Below, one piece after another: positions 16,476-25,953 of a stretch of 64,000 nt of DNA (within the stretch, counting starts at the first letter, position 1; each line of letters starts with the position of its first letter). The position numbers were made by a program, and so were the translations under genes. The stretch comes from Affinundibacterium nitidum (GTDB taxonomy: Bacteria; Pseudomonadota; Gammaproteobacteria; Burkholderiales; Burkholderiaceae_D): NCBI RefSeq assembly GCF_014284155.1, contig NZ_JACOFZ010000011.1:1-64000 (forward strand), in the 5' to 3' direction. A model generated the notes under the pieces. The model did no database searches. It saw nothing but the letters and a program-made list of their open reading frames with translations, and had not been told where the DNA came from.

Positions 16476-17834
16476 ATGATCTTTACTTTTGGTTCCGCTT
16501 TTAGGTTTTACATCCTCCTTGTGAGAATGTTTCTTGGGCTAGCTATCCTTGGCGCGCATACCTGCGCCCAAGCGAACGAATTAAATGTATGGGTAATGTC
16601 GACTACTGCGCAGCCGCAACAAGATATGAAAGATATCTTGCGTCCTTATTTGCAGGCCAATCCATCACTACGAGTCAATGTAACGGTGCTAAATTGGGAG
16701 TCAGCGTGGGCGCGTATCAATGCTGCAGCGGAGTCTGGACAAGGCCCCGATTTGCTTGAATTGGGTAGTACTTGGGTTACAGCGATTTCGGCAAAAGGTG
16801 CGTTAGAACCTGTGCCAAGTACCGTTCAAGGCCTAGTCGGTGGTGCTAAACAATTTTTCCCAGCTCTATGGGGGAGCACGCATCGTTTGAACGATAGCCA
16901 GATCTATGCAATCCCTTGGTATGCTGGTGCGCGAGTAGCTTTTTATCGTAGCGACTTGTTTCAACACGCGGGAATTCGCCCCAATGAAGCTTTTGCCAAT
17001 TGGGGAAGTTTCAAACAAGCGATGCAGAAACTCAAGGGAATTAAGCTAGATGGAAAACTTGTTGGCGCGTTTGGCTATCCTGGTAAGAATGACTGGGATA
17101 TTCTGCATAATTTAGCACCGTGGATTTGGAATGCTGGCGGTGATTTCCTGAACGCAGATCAAACGAAAGCGATTATAAACTCTCCAGAAGCGATGCAAGC
17201 AATACGCTATTTCAAAAGTTTTGCCGATGAAGGAATCGTACCTGCATCGGCATTGGAGAGGGATTCTGCGCAAATTGAAGCAGGCTTCTTCAAGGGAGAA
17301 TATGCAGTGATTTTTAGCGGTCCTTGGGTCTTGAAAATGTTGAGCACAGATAAGGCAAAAGGCGGTCAGCGGGAGTCAGTAACGGCGAGGAACTTCGGCG
17401 TCGCTTCGTACCCTGCAGGTATTAAGGGAAATCAAACTTTTTTCTCTGGCTCTAACTTAGCGGTAATGAAGTCTTCTAAAAACAAAGAACAGGCTTGGAA
17501 GCTATTGCAATTTTTAGTGTCGCGCGAAGCACAAATTAAGTACAGTACATTGTCAGGTATGTTACCAGCACGATTGGATGCTCTGGATGACCCTATACTT
17601 CAACAAATGCCACATTATGCGGATTTCATAGCACAAGTGAAATTGGGACGCCATTATCCAGTGCTACCTGCTTGGGGTAAATTAGAAACGGTGTTCCGCA
17701 CCCATATCGCACAGGCGGTAAGTATGAAAACAAATGATGGCAGTGATTCAAACAAATTAGGTGCATTATCTCTTAAGCGAGTTTTAGACCAAGCGGCAAA
17801 TGAGGCAGATCGTATTTTGAAGGAAAATCCTTAG
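16476..17834 (+). CDS. ABC-type sugar-binding protein, family 1, without a transporter
   Basis: Exported solute-binding protein of 452 residues. A signal peptide covers about 1-33 (FLGLAILGAHTCAQANE). The mature protein has the MalE-like family 1 fold marks: ELNVWVMSTTAQ, GQGPDLLELGSTWV, YAIPWYAGARVAFYRSDLF, GDFLNADQTK and GEYAVIFSGPWVLKML. Proteins of this class bring sugars or oligosaccharides to ABC permeases, but no permease or ATPase gene is near. Its stop codon overlaps that of the convergent response regulator, and a sensor kinase with a periplasmic domain is next. It might feed a distant transporter or present ligand to the sensor; this is inference. Confidence 0.88.
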   Translation: MIFTFGSAFRFYILLVRMFLGLAILGAHTCAQANELNVWVMSTTAQPQQDMKDILRPYLQANPSLRVNVTVLNWESAWARINAAAESGQGPDLLELGSTWVTAISAKGALEPVPSTVQGLVGGAKQFFPALWGSTHRLNDSQIYAIPWYAGARVAFYRSDLFQHAGIRPNEAFANWGSFKQAMQKLKGIKLDGKLVGAFGYPGKNDWDILHNLAPWIWNAGGDFLNADQTKAIINSPEAMQAIRYFKSFADEGIVPASALERDSAQIEAGFFKGEYAVIFSGPWVLKMLSTDKAKGGQRESVTARNFGVASYPAGIKGNQTFFSGSNLAVMKSSKNKEQAWKLLQFLVSREAQIKYSTLSGMLPARLDALDDPILQQMPHYADFIAQVKLGRHYPVLPAWGKLETVFRTHIAQAVSMKTNDGSDSNKLGALSLKRVLDQAANEADRILKENP

Positions 17835-18508
17835 AACGATTGCCATAGACTAGGCGGGATATCTCTCAGTTTTGCCGCCAACTCCATACTAGTTCTGACA
17901 TTAAGCTTTTGGCAGATATGTAAGCGATGAGCCTCCACTGTTTTGGGGCTGATATTGAGATGGTCAGCGATCTGTTTGCCGAGATAACCTGCCACGACCT
18001 CCGTGAGTACCATGCGTTCACGTTGGGTTAGCTCTGCAATCTCTTTCAAAATCGCTGCTTGGCTCTGGAAATTTTCTCTTTCTCTTGCATCCGTTTGTAA
18101 GGCGCGGCTTATCGCATCCAAGAGACTGCGATGGTCGGCAGGTTTCTCAAGAAAATCGACTGCACCTTGCTTTAGTACCCGCACAACTAAGGGGATATCA
18201 CCATGCCCACTCAGAAAAATTACAGGTGGCAGATATTGATGCTGTTGTTTACTACGGCGTAAAAGCTCGTCAAATAGTTCTAGTCCGTTCATCTCAGGAA
18301 TGCGTACGTCGACCACTAAGCAATTAAAGTCTGTAAGCTTGGCATTTGATAAGAAGTCGTGGGCTCGTTCGAATTCTACACTGTGCCATTGCTTAGTTTC
18401 GAGGAGCATGGCGAGTGAGTTTCTGACGCTGCTATCATCGTCGATGATGGCGACACATGCTTGACTGCTTTGACTCTCTAAAGTTGCAGGATTCATGGAC
18501 ATATTCAT
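17831..18508 (-). CDS. FixJ/NarL-type response regulator
   Basis: Two-domain regulator of about 225 residues. The receiver (about 15-130) has the acidic pocket IIDDDSSVR, the phospho-accepting Asp in CLVVDVRIPEMNG and the conserved Lys in DFLEKPADH. The C-terminal LuxR-type helix-turn-helix (about 160-215: LTQRERMVLTEVVAGYLGKQ, then ISPKTVEAHR) binds DNA. The reading frame extends to 18538, but the ATG at 18508 follows the kinase stop by one base and gives a normal length, so I take it. Kinase and regulator are translationally coupled. Similar FixJ-like pairs control catabolic or transport genes; the adjacent TonB receptor and the binding protein are candidate targets. Confidence 0.9.
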   Translation of the reverse strand: MNMSMNPATLESQSSQACVAIIDDDSSVRNSLAMLLETKQWHSVEFERAHDFLSNAKLTDFNCLVVDVRIPEMNGLELFDELLRRSKQQHQYLPPVIFLSGHGDIPLVVRVLKQGAVDFLEKPADHRSLLDAISRALQTDARERENFQSQAAILKEIAELTQRERMVLTEVVAGYLGKQIADHLNISPKTVEAHRLHICQKLNVRTSMELAAKLRDIPPSLWQSF

Positions 18509-18509
18509 T

Positions 18510-20273
18510 TCAATTAGAGATGGCGACTGATAGCACACCTGACGGTACTAATGGGGCGGTCGTTTTCGGAAGGCGAATCGTAAAGCTGGCGCCCGTATTT
18601 TCTTTGGTATTGTCAAGCGTCGGATCGGTGTAATTGTTAGCGGTGATACGTCCGCCATGGTTTTCGACGACTGTACGGCAGATCGCGAGACCTAAGCCCA
18701 TACCATCAGCCTTGCTGGTGTAAAACGCCTGAAATAGTTTATCAGGCTCAGACAATCCTGGGCCACTGTCGAGTATTTGGATGATATAGGCTGTTTCGTC
18801 TTCTTGGAGGACGCAAGTGATATTACCTCCCAATCCGATTCCTGCCATAGCTTCGATTGCATTGCGCAATAAGTTGAAGAATACTTGTTTCAGCATTTCT
18901 GGGTCACATTCAATTGGCATCGCGGCACATTCTTGCTTGATTTCGATGCCGATATGGTTTCTGCGCGCGAGATCTTGTACGAGTTCGATCGCATCGATTA
19001 GGAGATGATGGAGCTCACGTAGTTCAAATGGTGCGCTATGCTTGTGAATGAAATTTCGCATACTATGCATAATTTTCCCTGCACGACGTGATTCCTCACC
19101 CATTTTTTTTAAAGCATGTTCAATCTTTGGCCAAGGTGGTTCTGGTGTATTCATGAAGCTTTCGATGGCAGCTGAATAATTCGCAATTGCTGCCAAAGGT
19201 TGATTCAGTTCATGTGCGATACCAGATGCAAATTCCGCCAAACTCGACAGGCGCGCAGTATGTTGAAGTAACTCGTCGCGTTCACGTAGTGCTTGTCGCG
19301 CACGACTGCGTTCCTGAAACCACCTTCGCAGCACGTGCAATAACCATGCAATCAATGCCCCAAATACGACGACTGCTAAACCTAAACTAGGCAAGAGCCA
19401 CTCAGCAAAACGTTTTTCGCGCACACTGGTTTTTAAACTAAGTCCGCTATGAATCCCACCAAAATCAAGACGATTCACATCGCCTTGATGTTCTACGGTG
19501 CCGCTATCGCTAGGTGAAAGTTGTTTGTTCTCTTTGTCGACTAAATTTAAGTTGTAACGCTGGACAAACCACCAGGGAACTTCTTGGGTAAGTAACTTAT
19601 CGAGGTCGTAGGTAATGATGACGTCGCCTAAGAGGCGACTTTCACTGTAGAGTGGAACGACAAGTACCCATAACGGCGCAAATTGTTCTATGACGTTACT
19701 ATAGCTCGCTTGTTTTAAACCATGTGCTTTGCTCAAGGCTTCTTGAATTAAGGGGTCGTTCAAGGGGGGGAGTTGTACGGGACGCTGTTCATATATGGGT
19801 AGTCCGAGCACGCGTCGCTGGTCTCGATCGATATATTCAATAGCAAGAATCGCGCGATTTTCTTTAATTAAAGCGTCGATGCGTCGTAAAAATTCGGCAT
19901 GACTTTGATCGTTGTGTGACTGAATGTCTTCGCCCCAATTCTGCAGAATACTTCGATGGGTTTCAAGTTTGTTGGTAATGGTTTGTTCAATCCAAAGCAG
20001 ATCTAGTGAAGACTGCCTAGCATTGGAGGCTTGTTGGTCAGCATACCAATTCCACCCAATCGTGCTGAGTACGAAAAGACCTGTTGTAAGAAACAGCGCC
20101 AAACTGGCCCAAAGCCAACGACTATTCAAAGAGCGGGATGGTAGAAATCGCATAGAGCTTGGCGTGACCCGGATGGTTTGCGAATGTGAAAGTGTTGATG
20201 ATGTTAAATCATCTGTTAATTTAACATTGGCAGCTAGGCTTGGTAAAGCAATCGATTGGCGAATTGAATGCAT
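18510..20273 (-). CDS. Membrane sensor histidine kinase (DctB-like layout)
   Basis: Sensor kinase of about 587 residues, partner of the FixJ-like regulator. Layout: membrane helix at about 53-75 (LWASLALFLTTGLFVLSTIG), a periplasmic Cache-like sensor of about 220 residues, a second helix at about 310-330 (LLPSLGLAVVVFGALIAWLL), a short coiled coil, HisKA with the phospho-His in IAHELNQPLAAI, and HATPase motifs LRNAIEAM, DSGPGLS and GMGLGLAI. The open frame runs to 20471, but a terminator at 20321-20354 lies inside that extension, so the ATG at 20273 (or 20153, which leaves 547 residues) is more likely. Neither start has a clear Shine-Dalgarno. Confidence 0.88.
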   Translation of the reverse strand: MHSIRQSIALPSLAANVKLTDDLTSSTLSHSQTIRVTPSSMRFLPSRSLNSRWLWASLALFLTTGLFVLSTIGWNWYADQQASNARQSSLDLLWIEQTITNKLETHRSILQNWGEDIQSHNDQSHAEFLRRIDALIKENRAILAIEYIDRDQRRVLGLPIYEQRPVQLPPLNDPLIQEALSKAHGLKQASYSNVIEQFAPLWVLVVPLYSESRLLGDVIITYDLDKLLTQEVPWWFVQRYNLNLVDKENKQLSPSDSGTVEHQGDVNRLDFGGIHSGLSLKTSVREKRFAEWLLPSLGLAVVVFGALIAWLLHVLRRWFQERSRARQALRERDELLQHTARLSSLAEFASGIAHELNQPLAAIANYSAAIESFMNTPEPPWPKIEHALKKMGEESRRAGKIMHSMRNFIHKHSAPFELRELHHLLIDAIELVQDLARRNHIGIEIKQECAAMPIECDPEMLKQVFFNLLRNAIEAMAGIGLGGNITCVLQEDETAYIIQILDSGPGLSEPDKLFQAFYTSKADGMGLGLAICRTVVENHGGRITANNYTDPTLDNTKENTGASFTIRLPKTTAPLVPSGVLSVAISN

Positions 20274-20320
20274 CTTAGTAAAGGTGATTGAACCCGCGAT
20301 TTGTGTTACTTTTATTAAAC

Positions 20321-20354
20321 AAAAAAGCGGCAAACTTGCTGAGCAGTTTGCCGC
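20321..20354 (-). terminator. Rho-independent terminator of the TonB receptor gene
   Basis: Perfect 10-bp stem GCGGCAAACT / AGTTTGCCGC with an 8-base loop, followed on the minus strand by six T's. It ends the receptor transcript before the kinase gene, so kinase and regulator need their own promoter between about 20273 and 20320 or depend on read-through. Confidence 0.9.
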
Positions 20355-20505
20355 GAAAGCCAGTACCAAGCCTCTTGGATTGCAAGGGCGATAAAGCGGA
20401 CCTCGATCAACTAAGGTGTAGCTTGCGTCCTTTGAGAACAAACCATGGGGGGATGATCTGTCATTGCTCAAACGGAGGAAGGTCCTGGGGGAAGATCTAC
20501 TCTCA

Positions 20506-23178
20506 TTAATAGTCTATGCCCAAGCGGATACCGAACATGCGTGGATCATTCCAAGTGGCTTTGATAAACCCACCTGCATCGCCCGCGCTGTTTTTAGTCA
20601 TCGTGTTCGCAAGGTTGAGCACGTAGGCTTCTGCATACCAGCGACGATCAGGAGAGGTTAGTCGTACACTTGCATCAATCTTGCTATAGGCTTTTTGTGC
20701 GTCCGATAAATGTGGGTTATCGAAATTACGAAGCGTGAAATACATCTTGTCCTGCCATTTCAAGGCAAGCCATGGTGTTAAGGTATAGCCATTCTCTAAT
20801 CCAAATTCCTGCGAGAAATTGAAACCAAATGTGAACTTAGGCGATAGCGGCAGATGATTGCCTGTGATGTCATAAATCCGACGACCTGCCAAAGTGCGAT
20901 CTGTGCCGCTATAAAAATCAGGACATGAAACAGCGCCAAATTCTTCGCGTACACCGCAGCCCCAGCCATCACTGAAAGACGGATAGTCTTTCATTTTCGT
21001 GTTGAGGTATGAGAAGAATCCCATTAGGCGTGCTCCGCCCCAAGGTTTATAGTCGAGCTCCAATTCAAGTCCTGAAATATCGACCACACCAACATTCGTT
21101 GTCTGCCATTTGCTGACGATGTCGCAGTTGGGATTGTCCTCAGGACAAGGACCGTTATGCTTGACTTTAGCAGAGAAGAAATCACCAGTAACTTGCATGT
21201 CTTTGTACTGACTATAGAAGCCTGTCATCCGCACGTTCATTCGGTTATCGAGCATTTTTGTTTTGTAGCCGAGCTCAAAATTGGTGACGGTCTCCGGTTT
21301 ATAAGCGAAGAAGCTATACTGTGGTCCACTCGGTCCATCGATGCATTCTTTGCCACCGCAACGATCGTCTTTATCGCCAAAGCCGCCCGATTTGTACCCT
21401 GTGGAAAGAGAGGTGTAGATCATTTCATTCGGGCTGATATCTTTCATCAGTCCAATGCGATAGGTGAGTTTCTTCCAACTCTGTGCATGATCATTTTGGG
21501 CCGGTGGGCCGTATTCATTATAGGCATCAGGTCCAGCGAAGGCTCCCATTTGATTGTTCAAGTTGGCACTGTTGTGGGCTTTAAACCCGATGGCGCCTGG
21601 TGTGCCAGGATGAAATAGTCCGTTGTAGTAAGCAGGTAAAGTGGCGTCCCATCCACCATATACTTTCCCGCCTTGATCATCTTTGCTATCACGACTAAAA
21701 CGGGCACCTAAAGTGGCAGTCCAAGTCGGTATGAATTGCCAATCTGTTTGGGCGTAAATGGCTTTGGCATCAATTTGACGATTCGGCTGCTGGTAATACT
21801 GGCTGATCGGGAAACCAAAAGGTGCATTGACCAGAAACTCTTGCGCATAGTTGATCTGGTTTTTCTCATGCATCCAAAAAGCACCGAACACGTATTTGAG
21901 ATCGTTGTCGCTGTGCTTAAACTGCACATCGTGTACCGTCGATACGTATTTCGAATCGAGCGTAAGTGAAGAATTATCGATTACAGGCCATACGCCCCAG
22001 TCCCCATCAGCTGAAAGCGGTAGAGTCGCTGTGTCGTGACTAACGATAGGGTGGTAGCCCGAGTCATCGTCGCTCTGTTGTTTGCGCCTTTGATCAGCAT
22101 ACGCGAAACCGTATTCGATCGTATTTTTGCTGTCGAGATTCCAAGTGAGGCCAGAACGCACGGTATCAATTGACATATCGATTTTACCTGGCACATTGAT
22201 TTTAATGTCCCATTTGCCGCCAGTACAGGCGAACCGTGTGCCGGCCGCTTGCTCGCAATCCTTTAAACCAATATCGCCCGCGCCATTGTTTTGAAATTTT
22301 TCATATGATAATTGCCATTGCAAGTCTGGACTGAGTTTGAGACGAGCTGCAAGACGAGCGGCCCATTCATTTTTATTATTGTAAAAGTCTTTGCGCTGAA
22401 CTTTTTGATTGTGTCGTTGGTCGACGTCGGGAATACCATCGGCGAAGAAGCCATGGTCGGGGATGTTCACATCGGTAAAATCTTGTGCCTGATTGATCCA
22501 CCCATCGCGCTTTACGTTCATTAATGTTGCTCGTAACGCCAGAGTATCATTGACCGCTATATTTTGGATGATGTTGACTTGACGTTGGCGATAGTTTCCT
22601 AGCTCGACATTGGTGCTCCCGTAGGTACCACCGAAATCTGGTTTTGCTGGAATTAAGTTGATGCTGCCAGCAGTCGAGTTGCGCCCGAAGAGTGTGCCCT
22701 GTGGACCTCGCAGGACTTCGACTTGATCAAGGTCAAACATGAGGGCCATAGCGCCTTGTGGGCGAGGTGAATACAAACCTGCAACGTGCAAGCCAACGGC
22801 TGGGTCACCGATTTCAGTGAAGTTGTTGGAGCTCACGCCGCGGATACTGATCTGCACACCTGAGTCTGCACCCGTTGATAATTGTAGGTTCGGAATTATT
22901 CCAGATAGCCCACGTACATCAGTAATGCCTTCGCGGCTGAGGCTCTCTTGTGTTATCGCAGATACGGCAACAGGCGTTTTGAGTAGTGAGCTAGCTTGCC
23001 GTGTGGCTGTAACAATCACTTCCTGCAAGCTATCTTTATCTTGTTTTTTTATTTTTTCGTTACCGGTATTGTTCGCACTCTCTTGTGCTAACAAAGGTAA
23101 TGAAAATGCGCACAAGGTGCTACTAATCGCTAGGTGCATTAGAGTCTTACGGCTTGGAATACTGAAACGTCGGGGCAT
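20506..23178 (-). CDS. TonB-dependent outer membrane receptor
   Basis: Outer-membrane active transporter of 890 residues. A signal peptide (about 10-31, ending LPLLAQ) precedes a TonB-box-like stretch (LQEVIVTATRQ). The plug domain (about 55-165; ALMFDLDQVEVLRGPQGTLFGRNSTAGSINLI) is followed by a long beta-barrel ending in aromatic strands (FGIRLGIDY, with a C-terminal aromatic residue). The open frame begins at a TTG at 23193, but the ATG at 23178 has AAGAGAG upstream. The CirA-like plug is common among receptors for siderophores and also for plant or algal compounds; the substrate cannot be told. Placement next to a sensor pair and a sugar-type binding protein suggests regulated uptake. Confidence 0.93.
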   Translation of the reverse strand: MPRRFSIPSRKTLMHLAISSTLCAFSLPLLAQESANNTGNEKIKKQDKDSLQEVIVTATRQASSLLKTPVAVSAITQESLSREGITDVRGLSGIIPNLQLSTGADSGVQISIRGVSSNNFTEIGDPAVGLHVAGLYSPRPQGAMALMFDLDQVEVLRGPQGTLFGRNSTAGSINLIPAKPDFGGTYGSTNVELGNYRQRQVNIIQNIAVNDTLALRATLMNVKRDGWINQAQDFTDVNIPDHGFFADGIPDVDQRHNQKVQRKDFYNNKNEWAARLAARLKLSPDLQWQLSYEKFQNNGAGDIGLKDCEQAAGTRFACTGGKWDIKINVPGKIDMSIDTVRSGLTWNLDSKNTIEYGFAYADQRRKQQSDDDSGYHPIVSHDTATLPLSADGDWGVWPVIDNSSLTLDSKYVSTVHDVQFKHSDNDLKYVFGAFWMHEKNQINYAQEFLVNAPFGFPISQYYQQPNRQIDAKAIYAQTDWQFIPTWTATLGARFSRDSKDDQGGKVYGGWDATLPAYYNGLFHPGTPGAIGFKAHNSANLNNQMGAFAGPDAYNEYGPPAQNDHAQSWKKLTYRIGLMKDISPNEMIYTSLSTGYKSGGFGDKDDRCGGKECIDGPSGPQYSFFAYKPETVTNFELGYKTKMLDNRMNVRMTGFYSQYKDMQVTGDFFSAKVKHNGPCPEDNPNCDIVSKWQTTNVGVVDISGLELELDYKPWGGARLMGFFSYLNTKMKDYPSFSDGWGCGVREEFGAVSCPDFYSGTDRTLAGRRIYDITGNHLPLSPKFTFGFNFSQEFGLENGYTLTPWLALKWQDKMYFTLRNFDNPHLSDAQKAYSKIDASVRLTSPDRRWYAEAYVLNLANTMTKNSAGDAGGFIKATWNDPRMFGIRLGIDY

Positions 23179-23392
23179 AATCGCTCTCTTCAAGAAGTGT
23201 CAATACAATTTGAATCGAGCAAAAAGAGTGTTAAAGCGCTCGATTCTGAATGAAATGACTAAGCGTATTGATGTCTCCCTTTGACGCAACAATAAGCTAG
23301 TCGGAGCTTAGTGTTCACTTTTTGGTCAGGACGAGCAATGCAGAAATTTACCGCTCGTTATCAGGGAAATTACTGAGTTCTGAAAAGTAATT

Positions 23393-24793
23393 TCAGAGCA
23401 GTAGTTGAGCTGCAGCAATACCACTACGTGCTGCAGATTCTAGAGTGGCTGGGTAATCGCAGGCGGTGTAATCTCCGGCAAGCACCAGACCAGCACGTGT
23501 GGTTAGGTTGGTGGGACGCTGCAAGTTTGGTGTGCAACTAAATGTGGCGCGTTTTTCACTGATCACTTGATGCCACACTGGATGTGCCAATTCTGGCAGT
23601 TGCAAGACTTGCGCAAGCTGAGCGGCAATTTGAGTGGCTAAGGTTTCTCGCTCAATGTTGACTGCTTCCGCCGCAGCACTGACAACAACGGCCAACATAC
23701 CTTGTTGGTCTCGATGCAGTTGGCCACGATCAAAAACAAATTGCCCCCAATGTTGTTGCATGGGATTGTCAACTAAAGCAAAGAAAGGGCGTTCAAGCCT
23801 GAGCGTTGGTCCGTACTGCAAATAACACGTTGTAATGGCCTCGTAATTGAAGTCCTGCGGAAACTCAATTGGTCGAGGAACACCGAAAGCTTGATCGGTC
23901 GATTCGAGACTTGGCACATCTTGCTTTGAAGCTTTGTTTGCTAACTTTATTAAGAAGCGTTTGCTGATTTCAGCTGGTGTTGCTAGCACGATGCCATCAA
24001 ATGCCATGGCATTAAGTTCTGGTGAGGTTGATACTAGGCGCCACTGCCCATCGTCTGCGCCATCAAGATCTTGAACAGCAGTACCGAGATGCACTTGTCC
24101 GCCGTGAGTAAGAAGATATTGGGCAGCTGCTTGCGGCATTAATGAGGTCAGGTCTGACGTTGGTAGCAGCATGTCTGAGGCACTACGTTTGGCACCTAAA
24201 CTGTCACGCAACACAGCAAGAAAAACACGCGCTGAGGCGCGTTCTGGTGGCGTGTTAAGCGCCGCGATACAAAGCGGATTCCACATTAATTGAATAAGAC
24301 GATCAGTTTGCTCATAGCGCTGTAAAAGCTCCGAAACGCTGCAATCCACATTCAATTGCCAATCCATCCAACGAGCAGTCGTCGAGAAACGAGCTAATAC
24401 CATTTTGTCGGCGCGAGTCAAGCCTTGCGCTCTAAACAAAGCGAGCGCCAGATGAAGCGGGGCAGGGAGCCTTGGAGCCACAAAATGCATACCGCTTTGT
24501 TTGGGGTAGACCATTTGCAAAGGAAGACGTAGAAAATTGTCTTCGAGCTTAATGCCGAGTATCTTGAATAATGCAAGGCAAGAGCTATACGCACCCAAAA
24601 GGATATGTTGGCCGTTATCCAGTATGTTGCCATTATGTTCGATTGCACGCGCACGACCACCCAGTTGGCGGCTTGACTCTATCCAATGAACTTCATGGTT
24701 TTTTTTCGCCAAACTGACCGCAGCAGCTGCACCCGCCCATCCGCCACCTACGACAGCGATTATTTTTCGTGATGCCGACTTACTTTTTGCCAT
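23393..24793 (-). CDS. hpnE: Hydroxysqualene dehydroxylase HpnE
   Basis: FAD-dependent amine-oxidase-like enzyme of 466 residues that reduces hydroxysqualene to squalene, the third step of the HpnCDE route to hopanoids. The N-terminal dinucleotide-binding motif VVGGGWAGAAAAV (about 14-26) with GGRARAIEHNG (about 46) and the C-terminal LVLAGDYTACDYPATLESA (about 435-455) are characteristic of the family. Phytoene desaturase-like proteins share this fold, but the direct link to hpnD (18-bp gap) settles the call. Squalene-hopene cyclase is not in the window. Confidence 0.93.
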   Translation of the reverse strand: MAKSKSASRKIIAVVGGGWAGAAAAVSLAKKNHEVHWIESSRQLGGRARAIEHNGNILDNGQHILLGAYSSCLALFKILGIKLEDNFLRLPLQMVYPKQSGMHFVAPRLPAPLHLALALFRAQGLTRADKMVLARFSTTARWMDWQLNVDCSVSELLQRYEQTDRLIQLMWNPLCIAALNTPPERASARVFLAVLRDSLGAKRSASDMLLPTSDLTSLMPQAAAQYLLTHGGQVHLGTAVQDLDGADDGQWRLVSTSPELNAMAFDGIVLATPAEISKRFLIKLANKASKQDVPSLESTDQAFGVPRPIEFPQDFNYEAITTCYLQYGPTLRLERPFFALVDNPMQQHWGQFVFDRGQLHRDQQGMLAVVVSAAAEAVNIERETLATQIAAQLAQVLQLPELAHPVWHQVISEKRATFSCTPNLQRPTNLTTRAGLVLAGDYTACDYPATLESAARSGIAAAQLLL

Positions 24794-24811
24794 AGCCTGC
24801 TTTTGTTTCGG

Positions 24812-25645
24812 TTAGCCCCGAATATACGTGATCCACGCAAGCCAGAGCTTGCGTATGGGGGTGAGAGAAATTCTTTGCTTGAGTACTTGAAACTGATCTG
24901 CTTTGATTTCTTCTAGTAGAGCCCGGTAGATTGCAGCCATGATGAGGCCAGTGCGTTGTGCGCGTCTATCCTCTGCAGGCAAAAGGGCAAAGGCCTCTTC
25001 ATAAGTCTTTTGAGCGCGTTCGTATTGAAACTGCATCAGCGCTTCAAATGCCGGCGTGTGACGGGCGTTCAAAATATCACTGGCTGGTACGAAAAACTGT
25101 TGAAGCTCATTGACCGGAAGGTAGATTCTTCCTTTACGTGCATCCTCTCCAACATCGCGAATGATATTCGTGAGCTGAAACGCTAAGCCGAGTCTCTCTG
25201 CAAATTGTTTGGTCTGGGGTTTCTTAATGCCAAAGATACTAGCGGAGAGGATGCCAACCACGCCTGCAGCATGCCAACAATATTTTTGAAGGCCGATAAA
25301 ATCTAAATACCTGTTTTGATTCAGATCCATCTCCATGCCGTCGATAATAGCAATCAGGTGGGCATGATCTAATTGATAGATCTGCATATGTGGTAAAAGT
25401 GCTGTTGTGACAGGGTGTGTCGGCGCATTCTGCTGCATTGCTTGTACTTCTTTGCGCCACCAAGCGAGTTTCGTTCTCGCTACCTGTTCGTCGCTGCAAT
25501 CGTCGACGATATCATCAACTTCGCGGCAGAAGGCGTAAAGAGCGGTGATCGCCCGACGCTTTTCATTGGGGAGAAAGAGGAAGCTGTAATAAAAGCTAGA
25601 GCCGCTCGCAGCAGCCTTCTGTTGGCAGTATTCGTCTGGTGACAT
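24812..25645 (-). CDS. hpnD: Presqualene diphosphate synthase HpnD
   Basis: Squalene/phytoene synthase-family enzyme of 277 residues that condenses two farnesyl diphosphates to presqualene diphosphate. Both Asp-rich metal-binding motifs are visible: CREVDDIVDD (about residue 41-50) and LTNIIRDVGEDARKGRIYLP (about 157-176). It pairs with hpnE downstream; hpnC is found 2 kb away rather than adjacent. The ATG at 25645 opens the typical MSPDEYCQQKAAASGSSFYY segment. The Shine-Dalgarno is poor. Confidence 0.94.
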   Translation of the reverse strand: MSPDEYCQQKAAASGSSFYYSFLFLPNEKRRAITALYAFCREVDDIVDDCSDEQVARTKLAWWRKEVQAMQQNAPTHPVTTALLPHMQIYQLDHAHLIAIIDGMEMDLNQNRYLDFIGLQKYCWHAAGVVGILSASIFGIKKPQTKQFAERLGLAFQLTNIIRDVGEDARKGRIYLPVNELQQFFVPASDILNARHTPAFEALMQFQYERAQKTYEEAFALLPAEDRRAQRTGLIMAAIYRALLEEIKADQFQVLKQRISLTPIRKLWLAWITYIRG

Positions 25646-25953
25646 GCTGAAAATTGATTTTGTGCAATGAATTAAGGCGTTATGCTAACTGGTTCGGCCC
25701 CAGAGTACAAATTTGATTGCGAAGTTGTCGGTCCTTAATCCCTGTACTATGGTTCCGCTGGTCCTCTAATCGGCTACATTTCATTACAAGAAAATGCATG
25801 AATGTTGAGCGCTGCTTGTTGTACAATGCGGGCTCTGCAGTGATTGCGGAACGGCCAATCATCACATGAGATTCTTTGTAATCAAATTTTATTGAGCCGC
25901 ACTACTGTCGGCTTTTGGCGTTCGACTCGTACTTTTAAGGTAGGTATATCTTG
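25646..25953. other. Intergenic region before the repeat lipoprotein gene
   Basis: About 308 bp between the divergent hpnD and lipoprotein genes. A TACAAT at about 25832 could be a -10 box, though no good -35 partner is visible. A small hairpin AGCCG-N9-CGGCT followed by four T's lies at 25895-25916 in the lipoprotein leader. AAGGTAGG at 25937-25944 is the likely ribosome binding site. No gene is seen. Confidence 0.35.

Noticed and set aside
20274-20471. N-terminal extension of the FixJ-partner kinase
   Set aside because: The extension contains the receptor gene's terminator hairpin, and its residues do not look like part of a sensor kinase.
22739-23284. 181-codon frame opposite the N-terminus of the TonB receptor gene
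   Set aside because: Fully antisense to a well-supported gene with typical plug-domain sequence; no start signal.
25895-25916. Hairpin with four T's in the leader of the repeat lipoprotein gene as a riboswitch or attenuator
   Set aside because: Only a 5-bp stem and a short T-run; no riboswitch signature could be seen.
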